A stretch of DNA of 64,000 bases from Streptococcus sp. Marseille-Q0941 (GTDB lineage: Bacteria; Bacillota; Bacilli; Lactobacillales; Streptococcaceae). Numbering within the stretch: position 1 is the first letter of the stretch; each line of letters starts with the position of its first letter. The stretch lies in assembly GCF_943736975.1 (NCBI RefSeq), contig NZ_CALSFO010000007.1, forward strand, positions 102,115 to 166,114, read 5' to 3'. Position numbers and translations under genes: made by a program. This document shows, in pieces, positions 36,022-46,637 of this stretch. Under the pieces are notes generated by a model. The model searched no databases. It saw only the letters and a list, made by a program, of their open reading frames with translations, and was not told the DNA's origin.

Positions 36022-37470
36022 ATGAAAAGTAGACGCATAAAAAAAAGTAAATCTGGGAAATTTCAGCAAAGTTTAAATGTAGGTTTGTTACTAATCTATG
36101 TTGTTCTTGCTTCTTTTTTATTGTTTTTGATTTTTAGGTATCAGATTTTAGCGGTTAGCTATTTTAATATTATCTTGGCAGTCGTCTTAGTACTCGTAGC
36201 TTTATTATCCCTGTTGTTGATAGTCAAGCGAAAAGCTAAGGTTCTTACCCTGATAATTCTGTTGGTCTCAGTCTTGCTTAGTTCTGTAGCATTAGTAGCC
36301 GTCAATCGATTTGTTGGACTTGCCAATCAATTCAATGCAACTTCAAATTATTCAAGCTATTCTATGAGTGTGGCAGTACTTGCAGATAGTGAGATCGATA
36401 ATGTTTCTCAATTATCCAGTGTAACTGCTCCAACAGGAACAGATGCTGAGAATATCCAAAAATTGATAGATGACATTAAGACAACTCAAAGCAAGGAATT
36501 GACAGTTGAGGAAGCTTCTTCTTACCTAGCGGCCTATAAGAATTTGTTAGACGGAGAAAGCAAAGCAATTGTCTTAAATGGCGTTTTTGAAAATCTGATT
36601 GAGCAGGAATATCCTGACCACGCTAAGAAGATTAAGAAAATCTATACCAAGGATTTGACTAAGAAAGTGGAAGCGCCTAAGGTAGCTACAGGAAATTCTT
36701 TTAATGTCTATATCAGCGGTATTGACACCTATGGTCCTATCAGTTCTGTTTCGCGTTCAGATGTCAATATCATCATGACAGTGAATCAAGATACTAAGAA
36801 GATTCTCTTGACGACAACTCCTCGAGATGCCTATGTCCCTATTGCTGATGGTGGAAACAACCAAAACGATAAGTTGACGCATGCGGGTATCTATGGTGTA
36901 GATGCTTCTATCCATACCTTAGAAAATCTTTATGGTATCGACTTGAACTACTATGCCCGTCTCAATTTCACTTCTTTCTTGAAGTTGATTGACCTTCTCG
37001 GAGGCGTAGATGTATACAATGATCAGGAATTCACATCGCGTCATGGACAATACCATTTCCCAGTCGGAAATGTTCATTTAGATTCTGAACAAGCTTTGGG
37101 ATTTGTGCGTGAACGTTATTCACTTGCGAATGGTGATGGTGATCGTGGCCGTAACCAACAAAAAGTCATTGCGGCTATTATCCAGAAATTAACCTCGGCA
37201 GAATCACTAAAAAACTATGATAGCATTATTCAAAGCTTGCAGGATTCAATTCAGACTAATATGCCACCAGAAACAATGGTAAGTCTTGTCAATACTCAAT
37301 TGGCAAGTGGAGGGAAATATACTGTTACCAATCAAGATCTGAAAGGGACTGGCCGTATGGGTCTTCCGTCTTACGCTATGCCAGATAGCAACCTTTACAT
37401 GTTAGAAGTTGACCCAATAAGCTTGGAAACTGTTAAAACGGCCATTAAAGATACCATGGAAGGAAAATAA
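36022..37470 (+). CDS. wzg: LytR-CpsA-Psr family protein Wzg (CpsA)
   Basis: 482 residues from ATG after AGAGGTG; an in-frame TTG at 36007 is less likely. Three N-terminal membrane helices (about 16-100), an accessory domain, then the LCP catalytic domain from about 225 ([67 protein letters not shown]) with the Arg/Asp residues that bind polyprenyl pyrophosphate. LCP enzymes attach finished polysaccharide to peptidoglycan. First gene of the operon. Confidence 0.97.
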   Translation: MKSRRIKKSKSGKFQQSLNVGLLLIYVVLASFLLFLIFRYQILAVSYFNIILAVVLVLVALLSLLLIVKRKAKVLTLIILLVSVLLSSVALVAVNRFVGLANQFNATSNYSSYSMSVAVLADSEIDNVSQLSSVTAPTGTDAENIQKLIDDIKTTQSKELTVEEASSYLAAYKNLLDGESKAIVLNGVFENLIEQEYPDHAKKIKKIYTKDLTKKVEAPKVATGNSFNVYISGIDTYGPISSVSRSDVNIIMTVNQDTKKILLTTTPRDAYVPIADGGNNQNDKLTHAGIYGVDASIHTLENLYGIDLNYYARLNFTSFLKLIDLLGGVDVYNDQEFTSRHGQYHFPVGNVHLDSEQALGFVRERYSLANGDGDRGRNQQKVIAAIIQKLTSAESLKNYDSIIQSLQDSIQTNMPPETMVSLVNTQLASGGKYTVTNQDLKGTGRMGLPSYAMPDSNLYMLEVDPISLETVKTAIKDTMEGK

Positions 37471-37471
37471 G

Positions 37472-38203
37472 ATGATTGATATACATTCACATATTGTTTT
37501 CGATGTTGACGATGGACCTAAAAATAAAGCTGAGAGCAAGGCTCTTCTTGAGGAAGCTTACGCACAAGGTGTTCGAACCATTGTTTCGACCTCTCATCGT
37601 AGAAAAGGGATGTTTGAAACACCAGAAGATAAAATTGCAGCTAATTTTAGCGAAGTGAAACGGTTGGCGCAAGAAATTGCGCCGGATTTGAAGATCGTTT
37701 ACGGGGCTGAAATTTATTTTTCAAGTGACGTTTTAGAAAAACTTGAACAGGGTATCATACCAAAACTCAATGGAAGTCGTTATGCTTTGATTGAGTTTAG
37801 CATGAATACACCCTACAGAGATATTCATAGCGCTTTGACCAAAGTTCTCATGTTAGGGATTACACCTGTGGTTGCTCATATTGAGCGCTATCACACCTTG
37901 GAAAACGATGAGAAAAAAGTAAGAGAGCTCATCAATATGGGCTGCTATATGCAGATTAATAGTTCGAGTGTATTAAAACCACGACTATTTGGTGATGCCT
38001 ACAAGTTTATGAAAAAACGTGCTAGATACTTCTTGGACAAAGATCTAGTACATGTAGTGGCTAGCGATATGCACAATTTGGATAATCGCCCACCATATAT
38101 GAGAGAAGCTTATGAACTCATTGCTAAAAAATACGGAGCAGAAAAAGCTCGTGAACTGTTTGAAATAAACCCATCAAACATTATAAATGACCAACTAATT
38201 TAG
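37472..38203 (+). CDS. wzh: Manganese-dependent protein-tyrosine phosphatase Wzh (CpsB)
   Basis: 243 residues of the PHP family. Metal ligands are visible in [40 protein letters not shown] and VASDMHNL. It dephosphorylates the Wze tyrosine kinase and so tunes chain length and export. It starts 1 bp after the wzg stop codon. Length equals pneumococcal CpsB. Confidence 0.97.
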   Translation: MIDIHSHIVFDVDDGPKNKAESKALLEEAYAQGVRTIVSTSHRRKGMFETPEDKIAANFSEVKRLAQEIAPDLKIVYGAEIYFSSDVLEKLEQGIIPKLNGSRYALIEFSMNTPYRDIHSALTKVLMLGITPVVAHIERYHTLENDEKKVRELINMGCYMQINSSSVLKPRLFGDAYKFMKKRARYFLDKDLVHVVASDMHNLDNRPPYMREAYELIAKKYGAEKARELFEINPSNIINDQLI

Positions 38204-38208
38204 GAGAA

Positions 38209-38904
38209 ATGATGAAAGAACAAGAAAAATTTGAAATTGATGTATTTCAATTGGTAAAAGTGCTTTGGAAACGAAAATTCCTCATCGTCTTAACTGCAAT
38301 AATAGCAGGTCTAGTAGCTTTTGCCTATAGCTCGTTTGTGATCAAACCTCAGTATACCAGTACTACCCGCATCTATGTTGTTAATCGTAATCAAGCAGAT
38401 AAGCCTGGTTTAACCAATCAAGATTTGCAGGCTGGTACTTATCTGGTAAAAGACTACCGTGAGATTATTCTCTCCCAGGATGTACTTGAAAAAGTGGTGG
38501 CTGATCAAAGTTTAACAATTGATGCAAAAACTCTTGGGAAAAAAGTTTCAGTAACAGTTCCTGCAGATACGCGTATCGTATCCATCTCAGTTCGAGATGG
38601 TAAACCTGAGGAAGCGAGTCGGATCGCCAATGCGCTCAGAGAAGTAGCGGCTCAGAAAATCATTTCTGTAACAAGAGTATCGGATGTAACCACACTTGAG
38701 GAAGCAAGACCAGCAACATCGCCATCTTCACCAAACATTCGTCGCAATACAATGATGGCTACTATAGCAGGTATAGGATTCATTACGGTTATCGTACTTT
38801 TAGTTGAATTGTTGGATGATCGCGTGAAGCGTCCGGAAGATATCGAAGAAGTGATGCACCTCTCGCTTTTAGGTGTTATTCCAAATCTTGAGAAATTAAA
38901 GTAA
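38209..38904 (+). CDS. wzd: Polysaccharide co-polymerase / kinase activator Wzd (CpsC)
   Basis: 231 residues with two membrane helices (about 28-46 and 183-200) enclosing an extracellular Wzz domain ([46 protein letters not shown] before the second helix). It works with Wze as a split bacterial tyrosine kinase controlling Wzy polymerisation. The second codon is also ATG, so the start could be one codon later. SD GGAGAA is close. Confidence 0.96.
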   Translation: MMKEQEKFEIDVFQLVKVLWKRKFLIVLTAIIAGLVAFAYSSFVIKPQYTSTTRIYVVNRNQADKPGLTNQDLQAGTYLVKDYREIILSQDVLEKVVADQSLTIDAKTLGKKVSVTVPADTRIVSISVRDGKPEEASRIANALREVAAQKIISVTRVSDVTTLEEARPATSPSSPNIRRNTMMATIAGIGFITVIVLLVELLDDRVKRPEDIEEVMHLSLLGVIPNLEKLK

Positions 38905-38914
38905 AGAGGGAAAT

Positions 38915-39616
38915 ATGGCAAAGTTAGAATTATCAGAACAACGATTAAACTCTGTAAAAAAAGCTGAGGAGTATTATAACGCGCTACGGACCAATATCCA
39001 GTTGAGTGGAGATGGTCTCAAAGTGATTGCCCTTTCTTCAGTTAGACCTGGAGAAGGGAAGTCAACCACTTCAACCAATATAGCTTGGGCTTTTGCGCGT
39101 GCAGGCTACAAGACGCTCCTTATCGATGCCGATATTCGTAATTCAGTCATGTCCGGTGTTTTTAAGTCTCGAGAAAAAATTACAGGTCTGACAGACTACT
39201 TATCAGGAACCAAAGATCTATCTCATGGTTTGTGTGAAACAAACGTAGAAAACTTGTTTGTCATTCAATCAGGGGCTGTTTCACCAAACCCAACTGCTCT
39301 TCTTCAAAGTGAAAAATTTGAAGCAATGATTGAGACTTTACGCAAATACTTTGACTATATCATTGTAGATACAGCCCCTATCGGAGTTGTTATTGATGCA
39401 GCGATTATTGTACAAAAATGCGACGCTTCTATCTTGGTGACTGAAGCTTCTGCAACAAAACGGAGAGAAGTTCAAAAAGCTAAAGACCAGCTAGAACAAA
39501 CAGGAACACCATTCCTAGGAGTTATTTTGAATAAATTCAACATCCATCTTGAAAAGTATGGTACATATGGTACATATGGTGGATATGGGAATTACGGTGT
39601 CTACGGTAAAAAATAA
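38915..39616 (+). CDS. wze: Tyrosine-protein kinase Wze (CpsD)
   Basis: 233 residues of the BY-kinase family. Walker A SVRPGEGKSTTS, Walker A' LLIDADIRNS and Walker B YIIVDTAPIG are intact. The C-terminal tail carries repeated YG(T/G/N) units, six tyrosines that are the autophosphorylation sites. It needs the Wzd cytoplasmic tail for activity and is reversed by Wzh. Confidence 0.97.
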   Translation: MAKLELSEQRLNSVKKAEEYYNALRTNIQLSGDGLKVIALSSVRPGEGKSTTSTNIAWAFARAGYKTLLIDADIRNSVMSGVFKSREKITGLTDYLSGTKDLSHGLCETNVENLFVIQSGAVSPNPTALLQSEKFEAMIETLRKYFDYIIVDTAPIGVVIDAAIIVQKCDASILVTEASATKRREVQKAKDQLEQTGTPFLGVILNKFNIHLEKYGTYGTYGGYGNYGVYGKK

Positions 39617-39631
39617 GTTTAGGGAGGAAAT

Positions 39632-41002
39632 ATGGAAGGAAGGGGTTTCTATAACGTAACTCTAGCGTTTTTACAGAGTATACTGGTCAGTATATTAGCT
39701 TATATACTTATCTCTGTATCTGAAACAGAAATTGTTGCAAAAACGGTTTTTGTTCTGTATTTTCTTCATTTTGCAGCCTTCTATATCAGTGGCTACGGTA
39801 AGGATTTTTTTAAACGTAGTCAATCCGCCGAATTGATAGAAATAGTAAAATACATCATCTTTTTTGCATTGCTGATTAGTTTTTCTAGTTTTTTTCTGAA
39901 AGATCAATTTGTGATTTCTAGAAGGGGTATGATTTACTTCCTGTCTTTGTACGGAATGTTTAATTATTTTCTGAGTTTTGTTATCAAAAAATATTGGGTC
40001 CATTTTAACCATAATTTAAAAGGGAGCCGAAAGATTCTTTTGATAACAGCGACAACTCGTATTGAGAAGGTAATAGATCGTCTTTTAACAGCTAATGATG
40101 TTACGGGTAAGTTAGTAGCTGTAAGTGTACTAGATAAACCTGATTTTAAACATGATAAAGTTAAGTCTGTTCCGCCTAAAAATCTTATTAATTATGCAAC
40201 TCATGAGGTAGTAGACGAAGTCTTTGTGAACCTACCTAGTGAGGATTATGATATCGGTAGCATTATTTCACAATTTGAAACAATGGGAATTGATGTTACT
40301 GTAAATTTAAATGCCTTTGATAAGAATTTAGGTAGAAATAAACAGATCCATGAGATGGCTGGATTGAATGTAGTAACTTTTTCTACAAACTTATATAAAC
40401 CGAGTCATATTATTGCCAAACGAATTATTGATATTTTAGGGGCAATTGTTGGCCTAATCACTTGTGGACTAGTAAGTATAGTCCTTGTTCCAATGATTCG
40501 AAAAGATGGTGGACCAGCAATCTTTTCTCAAACCCGAGTCGGTAAAAATGGTCGCTATTTCACTTTTTATAAGTTCCGATCTATGAGGATAGATGCGGAA
40601 GAAATCAAGCAACAATTGATGGATCAAAATACCATGCAAGGTGGTATGTTTAAAATGGATAATGACCCTCGAGTTACAGAAATTGGTCGCTTTATACGAA
40701 AAACTAGTATTGACGAGTTGCCACAGTTTTGGAATGTACTGATTGGGGACATGAGCCTAGTAGGAACTCGCCCTCCAACAGTGGATGAGTATGAAAAGTA
40801 TACGCCTGAGCAGAAACGTCGATTGAGCTTTAAACCAGGCATTACTGGGCTATGGCAAATTAGTGGTCGAAGTGGCATTACCAACTTTGACGATGTTGTC
40901 AAACTAGATGTCGCTTATATCGATGATTGGACAATTTGGAAAGACTTCGAAATTTTATTAAAAACAATCAAAGTAGTGCTGATGAGAGATGGAGCAAAAT
41001 GA
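39632..41002 (+). CDS. wchA: Undecaprenyl-phosphate sugar-1-phosphate transferase (WchA-like)
   Basis: 456 residues. N-terminal membrane helices (about 10-135), a central CoA-binding-like domain and a C-terminal bacterial sugar transferase domain after a further helix near 265-290 (ARTRVGKNGRYFTFYKFRSM-like strand, DELPQFWNVL, GTRPPTVDEY, GLWQISGR). It loads the first sugar, glucose-1-phosphate in pneumococcal WchA, on the lipid carrier. Overlaps the LicD gene by 14 bp. Confidence 0.92.
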   Translation: MEGRGFYNVTLAFLQSILVSILAYILISVSETEIVAKTVFVLYFLHFAAFYISGYGKDFFKRSQSAELIEIVKYIIFFALLISFSSFFLKDQFVISRRGMIYFLSLYGMFNYFLSFVIKKYWVHFNHNLKGSRKILLITATTRIEKVIDRLLTANDVTGKLVAVSVLDKPDFKHDKVKSVPPKNLINYATHEVVDEVFVNLPSEDYDIGSIISQFETMGIDVTVNLNAFDKNLGRNKQIHEMAGLNVVTFSTNLYKPSHIIAKRIIDILGAIVGLITCGLVSIVLVPMIRKDGGPAIFSQTRVGKNGRYFTFYKFRSMRIDAEEIKQQLMDQNTMQGGMFKMDNDPRVTEIGRFIRKTSIDELPQFWNVLIGDMSLVGTRPPTVDEYEKYTPEQKRRLSFKPGITGLWQISGRSGITNFDDVVKLDVAYIDDWTIWKDFEILLKTIKVVLMRDGAK

Positions 41003-41783
41003 TTCTATGAATAAAGTGAGAGAAATTCAATTAGGAGAGTTAACTCTTTTAGAAAGTTATATCGACCTTTGTAAAAGACATGATTTGCGTTATTACGCCT
41101 TGGGTGGGACATTACTCGGTGCCATTCGTCATAAAGGATTTATCCCATGGGATGACGATATGGATTTAGGAATGCCTAGAGAAGATTATGAAAAATTCTT
41201 GTCAATCTGCGAGAAAGAGCTTCCTGAAAGTGTTATTTTAAGACTTCACGATGATAATCTAGGTAATACTTCGATTATGGATACTTCAATCCAAATTCAA
41301 TTTGGCAATGAATGGTGTAGTCCTTTTATTGATATCTTTCCCTTAGATGGTTACCCAGAAGACGGAATCCATTACTGGTTGCATACGAATAAAATAAAAT
41401 TCTATCGTGCCTTGTCTAAAATTTCTGTTATCGATCGTTTGCATGAGAGAGATAGAGGCTCTTTCGAAAATGCGATTGTGAAAGTTTCAAGAGCCTTAAA
41501 ATTAAATAAACTCTTAAACACTTCAAAAATTAACAAAAAATTACAAAGTATCATTAAACAATATGATTACGAGACGAGTACCATGGTCGGAAATGTCTTG
41601 GGTTCCTACCGCGAACGAGAACTCGCAAGAAAAGAAGTGTTCGGAGAACCGCAATTACTAGAGTTTGAAAACTTAAAAATTAGTTGTCATGCAAACCCTG
41701 ATGAATATTTGACAAAAATATATGGTGATTACATGCAACTACCAAAAGAAGCTGAGCGTAAGGGTCATTTTGGAACTGCTTAG
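40989..41783 (+). CDS. LicD-family phosphotransferase
   Basis: 264 residues. The LicD signature is clear near 38-60: YALGGTLLGAIRHKGF then IPWDDDMDLGM. LicD enzymes move phosphocholine or another phospho-group from a nucleotide carrier to a sugar, so the polysaccharide likely carries a phosphate-linked substituent. Start is the ATG overlapping wchA, or the in-frame ATG at 41007. Located between initiation and the next transferase gene. Confidence 0.88.
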   Translation: MEQNDSMNKVREIQLGELTLLESYIDLCKRHDLRYYALGGTLLGAIRHKGFIPWDDDMDLGMPREDYEKFLSICEKELPESVILRLHDDNLGNTSIMDTSIQIQFGNEWCSPFIDIFPLDGYPEDGIHYWLHTNKIKFYRALSKISVIDRLHERDRGSFENAIVKVSRALKLNKLLNTSKINKKLQSIIKQYDYETSTMVGNVLGSYRERELARKEVFGEPQLLEFENLKISCHANPDEYLTKIYGDYMQLPKEAERKGHFGTA

Positions 41784-41793
41784 GGAGATTAAA

Positions 41794-42534
41794 TTGAATA
41801 GTTTTGAATTAATGGGGGTCAGAATTGACCCCTTAACAATGGACGAAACTGTCCAAGCTGTTGAAAAATTTGTTCTTGAACAACGTCCACTCCACTTAAT
41901 GGGAGTGAATGCAGACAAAATTAATCAATGTCTAACAGATGAATCGATTAAAAAGATAGTGAATGATTCTGAAATCATTAACGCAGATGGAGCTTCAGTT
42001 GTTCTTGCTGCGCGCTATTTAGGCTATTCTGTACCGGAGCGCGTGGCAGGCATTGATTTGATGCAGGAATTGCTTCGCTTGGCCAATGAAAAAGGCTACT
42101 CTGTCTACTTCTTCGGCGCAAAAGAGGAAGTCTTGAGCGATATGCTGGCCATTTTTAAAAAGGATTATCCGAATCTCCGAGTAGTGGGTCATCGTAATGG
42201 CTATTTCTCTGCTGAAGAGGAGGAGGCTATTCAAGAGGATATTCGGGAGAAAAATTCTGATTTTGTTTTTGTCGGCATTACCTCTCCTAAAAAGGAGTAC
42301 TTGATCCAGAAGTTTATGGACAATGGAGTAAACTCCGTCTTTATGGGAGTAGGAGGAAGCTTTGACGTCCTCTCAGGGCATATTAAGCGGGCACCTATGT
42401 GGATGCAAAAGGCTAATCTAGAATGGTTGTTTCGTGTGGCTAATGAACCAAAACGGCTCTTTAAACGCTATTTTGTGGGAAATGCCACTTTTATTAAGAG
42501 AGTAGTACATGAAAAACGGAAAGCAAAAAAATAA
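41794..42534 (+). CDS. WecG/TagA/CpsF-family glycosyltransferase (probable ManNAc transferase)
   Basis: 246 residues from a TTG with AGGGAGA 5 nt upstream; frames opening inside licD lack an SD. GT26 motifs: MGVRIDPLTM, INADGASVVLAARYLG, VYFFGAKEEV, FVGITSPKKEYLI and GVGGSFDVLSGHIKRAP. Characterised members add N-acetylmannosamine to a lipid-linked sugar, which fits the UDP-GlcNAc 2-epimerase encoded downstream. Overlaps the next gene by 26 bp. Confidence 0.88.
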   Translation: MNSFELMGVRIDPLTMDETVQAVEKFVLEQRPLHLMGVNADKINQCLTDESIKKIVNDSEIINADGASVVLAARYLGYSVPERVAGIDLMQELLRLANEKGYSVYFFGAKEEVLSDMLAIFKKDYPNLRVVGHRNGYFSAEEEEAIQEDIREKNSDFVFVGITSPKKEYLIQKFMDNGVNSVFMGVGGSFDVLSGHIKRAPMWMQKANLEWLFRVANEPKRLFKRYFVGNATFIKRVVHEKRKAKK

Positions 42535-43579
42535 TATTCTTCACATTTCGCGGACCATGGACATTGGTGGGGCGGAGCGAATTGTCTATCAATTGGCGAC
42601 AGACCTCAAGGATGAATTTGACCAGGTTCATGTCGCTTCGACTGGTGGATTGTGGGAAGAAAAACTAGCAGAGAATGGGATTCAACACCATCGAATTTTA
42701 GACGTTGATAGCAAACAACCAGCTACTGTACTCAAGATTCTTGCTAGTCTTTCCAGAATTATCAAAGAGAATGAAATCACTCTCGTCCATACCCATCACC
42801 GGATGGCTGCTTTCTATATTCGTTTGTTGCAACTGCGTCATCCGAAATTAATCCATGTATATACAGCCCATAATGTTTTTAAAGACAAATTGCCACTGTA
42901 CAAATTTGCCCTAGGGAAGGCTCATGCTATTGCTGTTGGCGAAGCCGTTAGTGAGAATTTAAAAACAGATGTCGGCATAAAAGACACGACGGTTATTTAT
43001 AACGGTGTTCTCATGGAAGAAAGTCAGGACACAGTTTCTGAGATTGTTCGAACACCTGGTGTAAAAATCGGCTGTATTGCTCGGCTATCTGAACAAAAGG
43101 GGCTAACCTATCTGATTGAAGCCATGTCACTTGTGACAAATCCAAGTGTATCCTTGTTCATTGTCGGTGATGGAGAATTGAAAAATGATTTGATAGATCA
43201 AACCAAAAAGCTGGGCCTGGAAGAGAGAATTCATTTCTTGGGCTACCGAAGCGACGTGGTAGAGTGTATCAATAGCTTTGATTTTTTAGTTTCCTCCTCT
43301 ATATATGAAGGTTTGGCATTGAGTGTAATTGAAACTTTTTTGAATAGTAAAACAATAGTTGCAACAGACATTCCTGGTATCAATGAAATTGTCAATGAAA
43401 CTAACGGCCTTCTTGTTCCAGTTAAAAATCCGAATGCTATGGCACAAGCAATTGATAAACTTGCTGGGGAAGTCAAATTTAGAGAAAAGTTGGCAAAGAA
43501 AGCTAGATTAGATTATGAATCGAAATACAGCTATTCTTCATTTATAAATAATTATAAGCAGTTTTATACGAAATTATAA
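42509..43579 (+). CDS. Family 4 glycosyltransferase
   Basis: 356 residues with a GT-B fold. The acceptor-side loop is RTMDIGGAERIVYQL, with the donor domain starting near 185 (IGCIARLSEQKGLTYLIEA, FIVGDGELKNDL) and the E-x7-E donor motif in SSIYEGLALSVIETF. Retaining enzyme of the GT4 family; sugar not predictable. It overlaps the preceding wecG-like gene, so the two are translationally coupled. Confidence 0.92.
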   Translation: MKNGKQKNNILHISRTMDIGGAERIVYQLATDLKDEFDQVHVASTGGLWEEKLAENGIQHHRILDVDSKQPATVLKILASLSRIIKENEITLVHTHHRMAAFYIRLLQLRHPKLIHVYTAHNVFKDKLPLYKFALGKAHAIAVGEAVSENLKTDVGIKDTTVIYNGVLMEESQDTVSEIVRTPGVKIGCIARLSEQKGLTYLIEAMSLVTNPSVSLFIVGDGELKNDLIDQTKKLGLEERIHFLGYRSDVVECINSFDFLVSSSIYEGLALSVIETFLNSKTIVATDIPGINEIVNETNGLLVPVKNPNAMAQAIDKLAGEVKFREKLAKKARLDYESKYSYSSFINNYKQFYTKL

Positions 43580-43626
43580 TTAAAAGTAATAAACAGATGC
43601 CGTTATGTTTAAGGGGAGGATGTCCA

Positions 43627-44565
43627 ATGTTATCGGTTATTATACCGTGCTATAATTGCGAAAAAACGATTGTAAAATGTTATGAGTCAGTAATAAAGTC
43701 TATAAAACATAGTTCTATAGAAAATTATGAAATTATATTTATAAATGACGGTTCTTCTGACAAAACTATAGATATTCTTTCAGAAATATCAGTGTGTAAT
43801 CATAGTGTAGTAATAATAAACCAAAAAAATAAAGGTGTTTCTACAGCACGCAACAAGGGGTTACAGATTTCTAAGGGAGATTGGATTAGTTTTATTGATT
43901 CTGATGATACAGTTAATGAAAATTTTTATGCTGTAATGATGGATGATTGTAAAGAAGTAGACATTATTGTATGTGGAGTAATGTCTAAAATTCATCCAAG
44001 ATTAAATGGGGGAGAGATAAAATTAAATAAAGAGACATATATAAATAAAATATTGTATGATTTGAATGTTTTTGGATATGTATGGAATAAGATATATAGG
44101 AAAGAAATTATTCAAACTAACGATATTAAATTTTTGGATAATGTGATGTTTATGGAAGATAAATATTTCAATTTACAGTATGCTCATTATGTAAATAGTG
44201 CTAAAATTATCCAAGAAAATCTATACAATTATTTTGAACCTACAACTAGTACTTTTGGGAATAGTGAAAAAAAGATAACAGGTTTAACTGTATGGGATAA
44301 ATTAATATCTGATCCATTGTATAAGAACTATAAAGACGAATTTAAAAAAGAAAAAATGAATTATTTGATTTGGTTACTTGGACAGTTATATGCTGAAAAA
44401 GCAAATGGAAGAGAATTCTTCCTTGATGAATTAAAAAGAAACAAAAAATATATTAACGTCGTGTTACCAAAATTCACAATGAAGTATATACAATTTAAGC
44501 TTTTACTTATCTCCCCATATCTAGTGGGGTGGATTGTGAGAAAAAAACAAGTATTTAGGAACTAA
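43627..44565 (+). CDS. Family 2 glycosyltransferase, AT-rich
   Basis: 312 residues from the ATG 7 nt after GGGGAGG; a longer frame from 43597 is less likely. GT-A motifs MLSVIIPCYNCE, IIFINDGSSD, STARNKGLQ and FIDSDDTV, and a basic C-terminal end. The gene is visibly AT-richer than the transferase genes on each side, suggesting a separate import into the cluster. Confidence 0.92.
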   Translation: MLSVIIPCYNCEKTIVKCYESVIKSIKHSSIENYEIIFINDGSSDKTIDILSEISVCNHSVVIINQKNKGVSTARNKGLQISKGDWISFIDSDDTVNENFYAVMMDDCKEVDIIVCGVMSKIHPRLNGGEIKLNKETYINKILYDLNVFGYVWNKIYRKEIIQTNDIKFLDNVMFMEDKYFNLQYAHYVNSAKIIQENLYNYFEPTTSTFGNSEKKITGLTVWDKLISDPLYKNYKDEFKKEKMNYLIWLLGQLYAEKANGREFFLDELKRNKKYINVVLPKFTMKYIQFKLLLISPYLVGWIVRKKQVFRN

Positions 44566-44571
44566 AGTGTA

Positions 44572-45660
44572 ATGAAAAAAGTAATGTTGGTTTTTGGGAC
44601 ACGTCCAGAAGCAATAAAAATGTGTCCTTTAGTAAATGAGTTGAAGAAAAATGACTCGATTAAGACACTTGTCTGCGTGACTGGACAACATAAGGAGATG
44701 CTTGAGCAAGTTTTGGATGTCTTTAAAGTCGTTCCTGATTATGATTTGGGGATTATGAAGGCAAATCAAACCCTATTTTCAATCACGACCAGTATTCTAG
44801 ACAAAATTCAAGCGGTTCTTGAACAAGAAAAACCAGATATTGTGCTTGTTCACGGAGACACGACGACAACTTTCGCAACGGCCTTGGCAGCTTTTTACAT
44901 GGGAATAAAAGTTGGACATGTGGAAGCGGGTTTAAGAACCTACAACCTTCAAAGTCCATTCCCTGAGGAGTTTAACCGTCAAACGACTTCAATTATAGCA
45001 GATTACCATTTTGCACCGACTGAAGTAGCCAAAGAAAATCTTTTAAAAGAAGGAAGAAAGAATATTTTTGTAACTGGTAATACGGTTATTGATGCTTTGA
45101 AGACAACTGTTCAGGATGATTACAATCACCCAATTTTAGAGTGGGCTAAGGATAGTAAATTAATTATGTTGACAGCTCACAGACGTGAAAATCTTGGGCA
45201 ACCAATGGAAAATATGTTTAATGCTGTTAATCGTATTTTAAATGAATTTGAAGATGTAAAAGTTGTTTACCCAATTCATAAAAACCCTAAAGTTCGTGAA
45301 TTGGCAAGTAAAGTCTTTGGGGATAATGAACGCATGAAAATCATTGAACCTTTAGAAGTTATTGATTTCCATAATTTCATGAACCAAAGCTACATGATTT
45401 TGACAGATTCTGGTGGAGTTCAAGAAGAAGCTCCATCCTTAGGGAAACCAGTTTTGGTCATGCGTGACACAACAGAGCGTCCAGAGGGGATTGCTGCTGG
45501 AACATTAAAATTAGTCGGCACGGAAGAAGAAAATATTTATAGGAATTTTAAACTGCTTTTGGAAGATGAAACAGAATATAACAAGATGAGTAAGGCTAGC
45601 AACCCGTATGGAGATGGAAAGGCTTGTGAAAGAATCGTCGATATCATTTTGGAAGGATAG
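44572..45660 (+). CDS. mnaA: UDP-N-acetylglucosamine 2-epimerase
   Basis: 362 residues, full length for the non-hydrolysing WecB/MnaA enzymes that make UDP-ManNAc. Motifs are MLVFGTRPEAIKM, VCVTGQHKEML, VHGDTTTTFA, HVEAGLRTYN, FPEEFNRQ, LTAHRREN and DSGGVQEEAPSLGKPVLVMRDTTERPEG. It supplies the donor for the WecG/TagA-like transferase upstream. Confidence 0.95.
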   Translation: MKKVMLVFGTRPEAIKMCPLVNELKKNDSIKTLVCVTGQHKEMLEQVLDVFKVVPDYDLGIMKANQTLFSITTSILDKIQAVLEQEKPDIVLVHGDTTTTFATALAAFYMGIKVGHVEAGLRTYNLQSPFPEEFNRQTTSIIADYHFAPTEVAKENLLKEGRKNIFVTGNTVIDALKTTVQDDYNHPILEWAKDSKLIMLTAHRRENLGQPMENMFNAVNRILNEFEDVKVVYPIHKNPKVRELASKVFGDNERMKIIEPLEVIDFHNFMNQSYMILTDSGGVQEEAPSLGKPVLVMRDTTERPEGIAAGTLKLVGTEEENIYRNFKLLLEDETEYNKMSKASNPYGDGKACERIVDIILEG

Positions 45661-45665
45661 GGATA

Positions 45666-46631
45666 ATGGATAAGGTTTCTATTATTGTACCAGTATACAA
45701 TGTTGAAGACTGTCTGAGTTATTGTGTAGATAGTCTACGACAACAGACCTATAAAAGTATTGAAATAATCCTAGTAGATGATGGTTCAACGGATAGTTCT
45801 GGAGAAATTTGTGACCAATATGCTCGAGAAGATGACAGAATAAAAGTTCTGCATATAGAAAATGGGGGCTTGTCCAATGCCCGCAATACTGGGGTAAAAG
45901 AATCTTCAACAGATTGGATTGTTTTCATTGATTCAGACGATTATTATGACCATAGAGCCATTGAATATTTAGTAGAACTTAGAGATAAGTATAGAGTTGA
46001 TCTTGTAGCAACTCCCGTGATTGAAGTTAGAAACTATGAAAATAGTGATTTCCTAGGAGATTTCAGAGAGAAATATTCTGGAAAATTAGATCGTCGAACA
46101 GCTTTAAAACAAATGTTTTATGGAAATTATGTTGGGACACATTCAGGTGGTAAACTATATAAGAAAGAAATCTTATTAAGGTTTCCATATCCTAATGGAA
46201 TGTTGTATGAAGATTTAGCTCTTGCTTATGAGCATATTGCTTCCTGTGAAAATATTGCTGTTAGTGATTTAAATCTTTATAAATACTATCGAAGACCAGG
46301 AAGTATTGTAAATTCTAAGTATAGTGATCGTCTCTTGGATTTTTATAAGGCCATGGAATGGAATAGAAGTTATATCGAACGAGATTATCCTAATGATCAG
46401 GAAATGAGAAGAGCTTTAAATGTTCGATATGTATTCAATGGTCTGCATATTGTACATGCTATGCTTAGTTCAGGTATGTATTCTGATGTCAATAAAATCA
46501 GAAAAGAATACATTAGATATTTTAACGATATTATTCCTAATTCAAATATAACAAAGAAAAACAAACTAAAGTATTTGCTATTGTTACTATCACCAAGATT
46601 ATATAAAAAAGTTAGAGGAAAGATTGGTTAG
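45666..46631 (+). CDS. Family 2 glycosyltransferase
   Basis: 321 residues. GT-A motifs VSIIVPVYNVEDCLSYCVDSLRQQTYKS, ILVDDGSTDSSGEICD, NGGLSNARNTG and FIDSDDYYD, with the LYKYYRRPGSIV segment common in streptococcal capsule GT2 enzymes. It starts 5 bp after the epimerase stop. Substrate not predictable. Confidence 0.92.
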   Translation: MDKVSIIVPVYNVEDCLSYCVDSLRQQTYKSIEIILVDDGSTDSSGEICDQYAREDDRIKVLHIENGGLSNARNTGVKESSTDWIVFIDSDDYYDHRAIEYLVELRDKYRVDLVATPVIEVRNYENSDFLGDFREKYSGKLDRRTALKQMFYGNYVGTHSGGKLYKKEILLRFPYPNGMLYEDLALAYEHIASCENIAVSDLNLYKYYRRPGSIVNSKYSDRLLDFYKAMEWNRSYIERDYPNDQEMRRALNVRYVFNGLHIVHAMLSSGMYSDVNKIRKEYIRYFNDIIPNSNITKKNKLKYLLLLLSPRLYKKVRGKIG

Positions 46632-46637
46632 AAACTT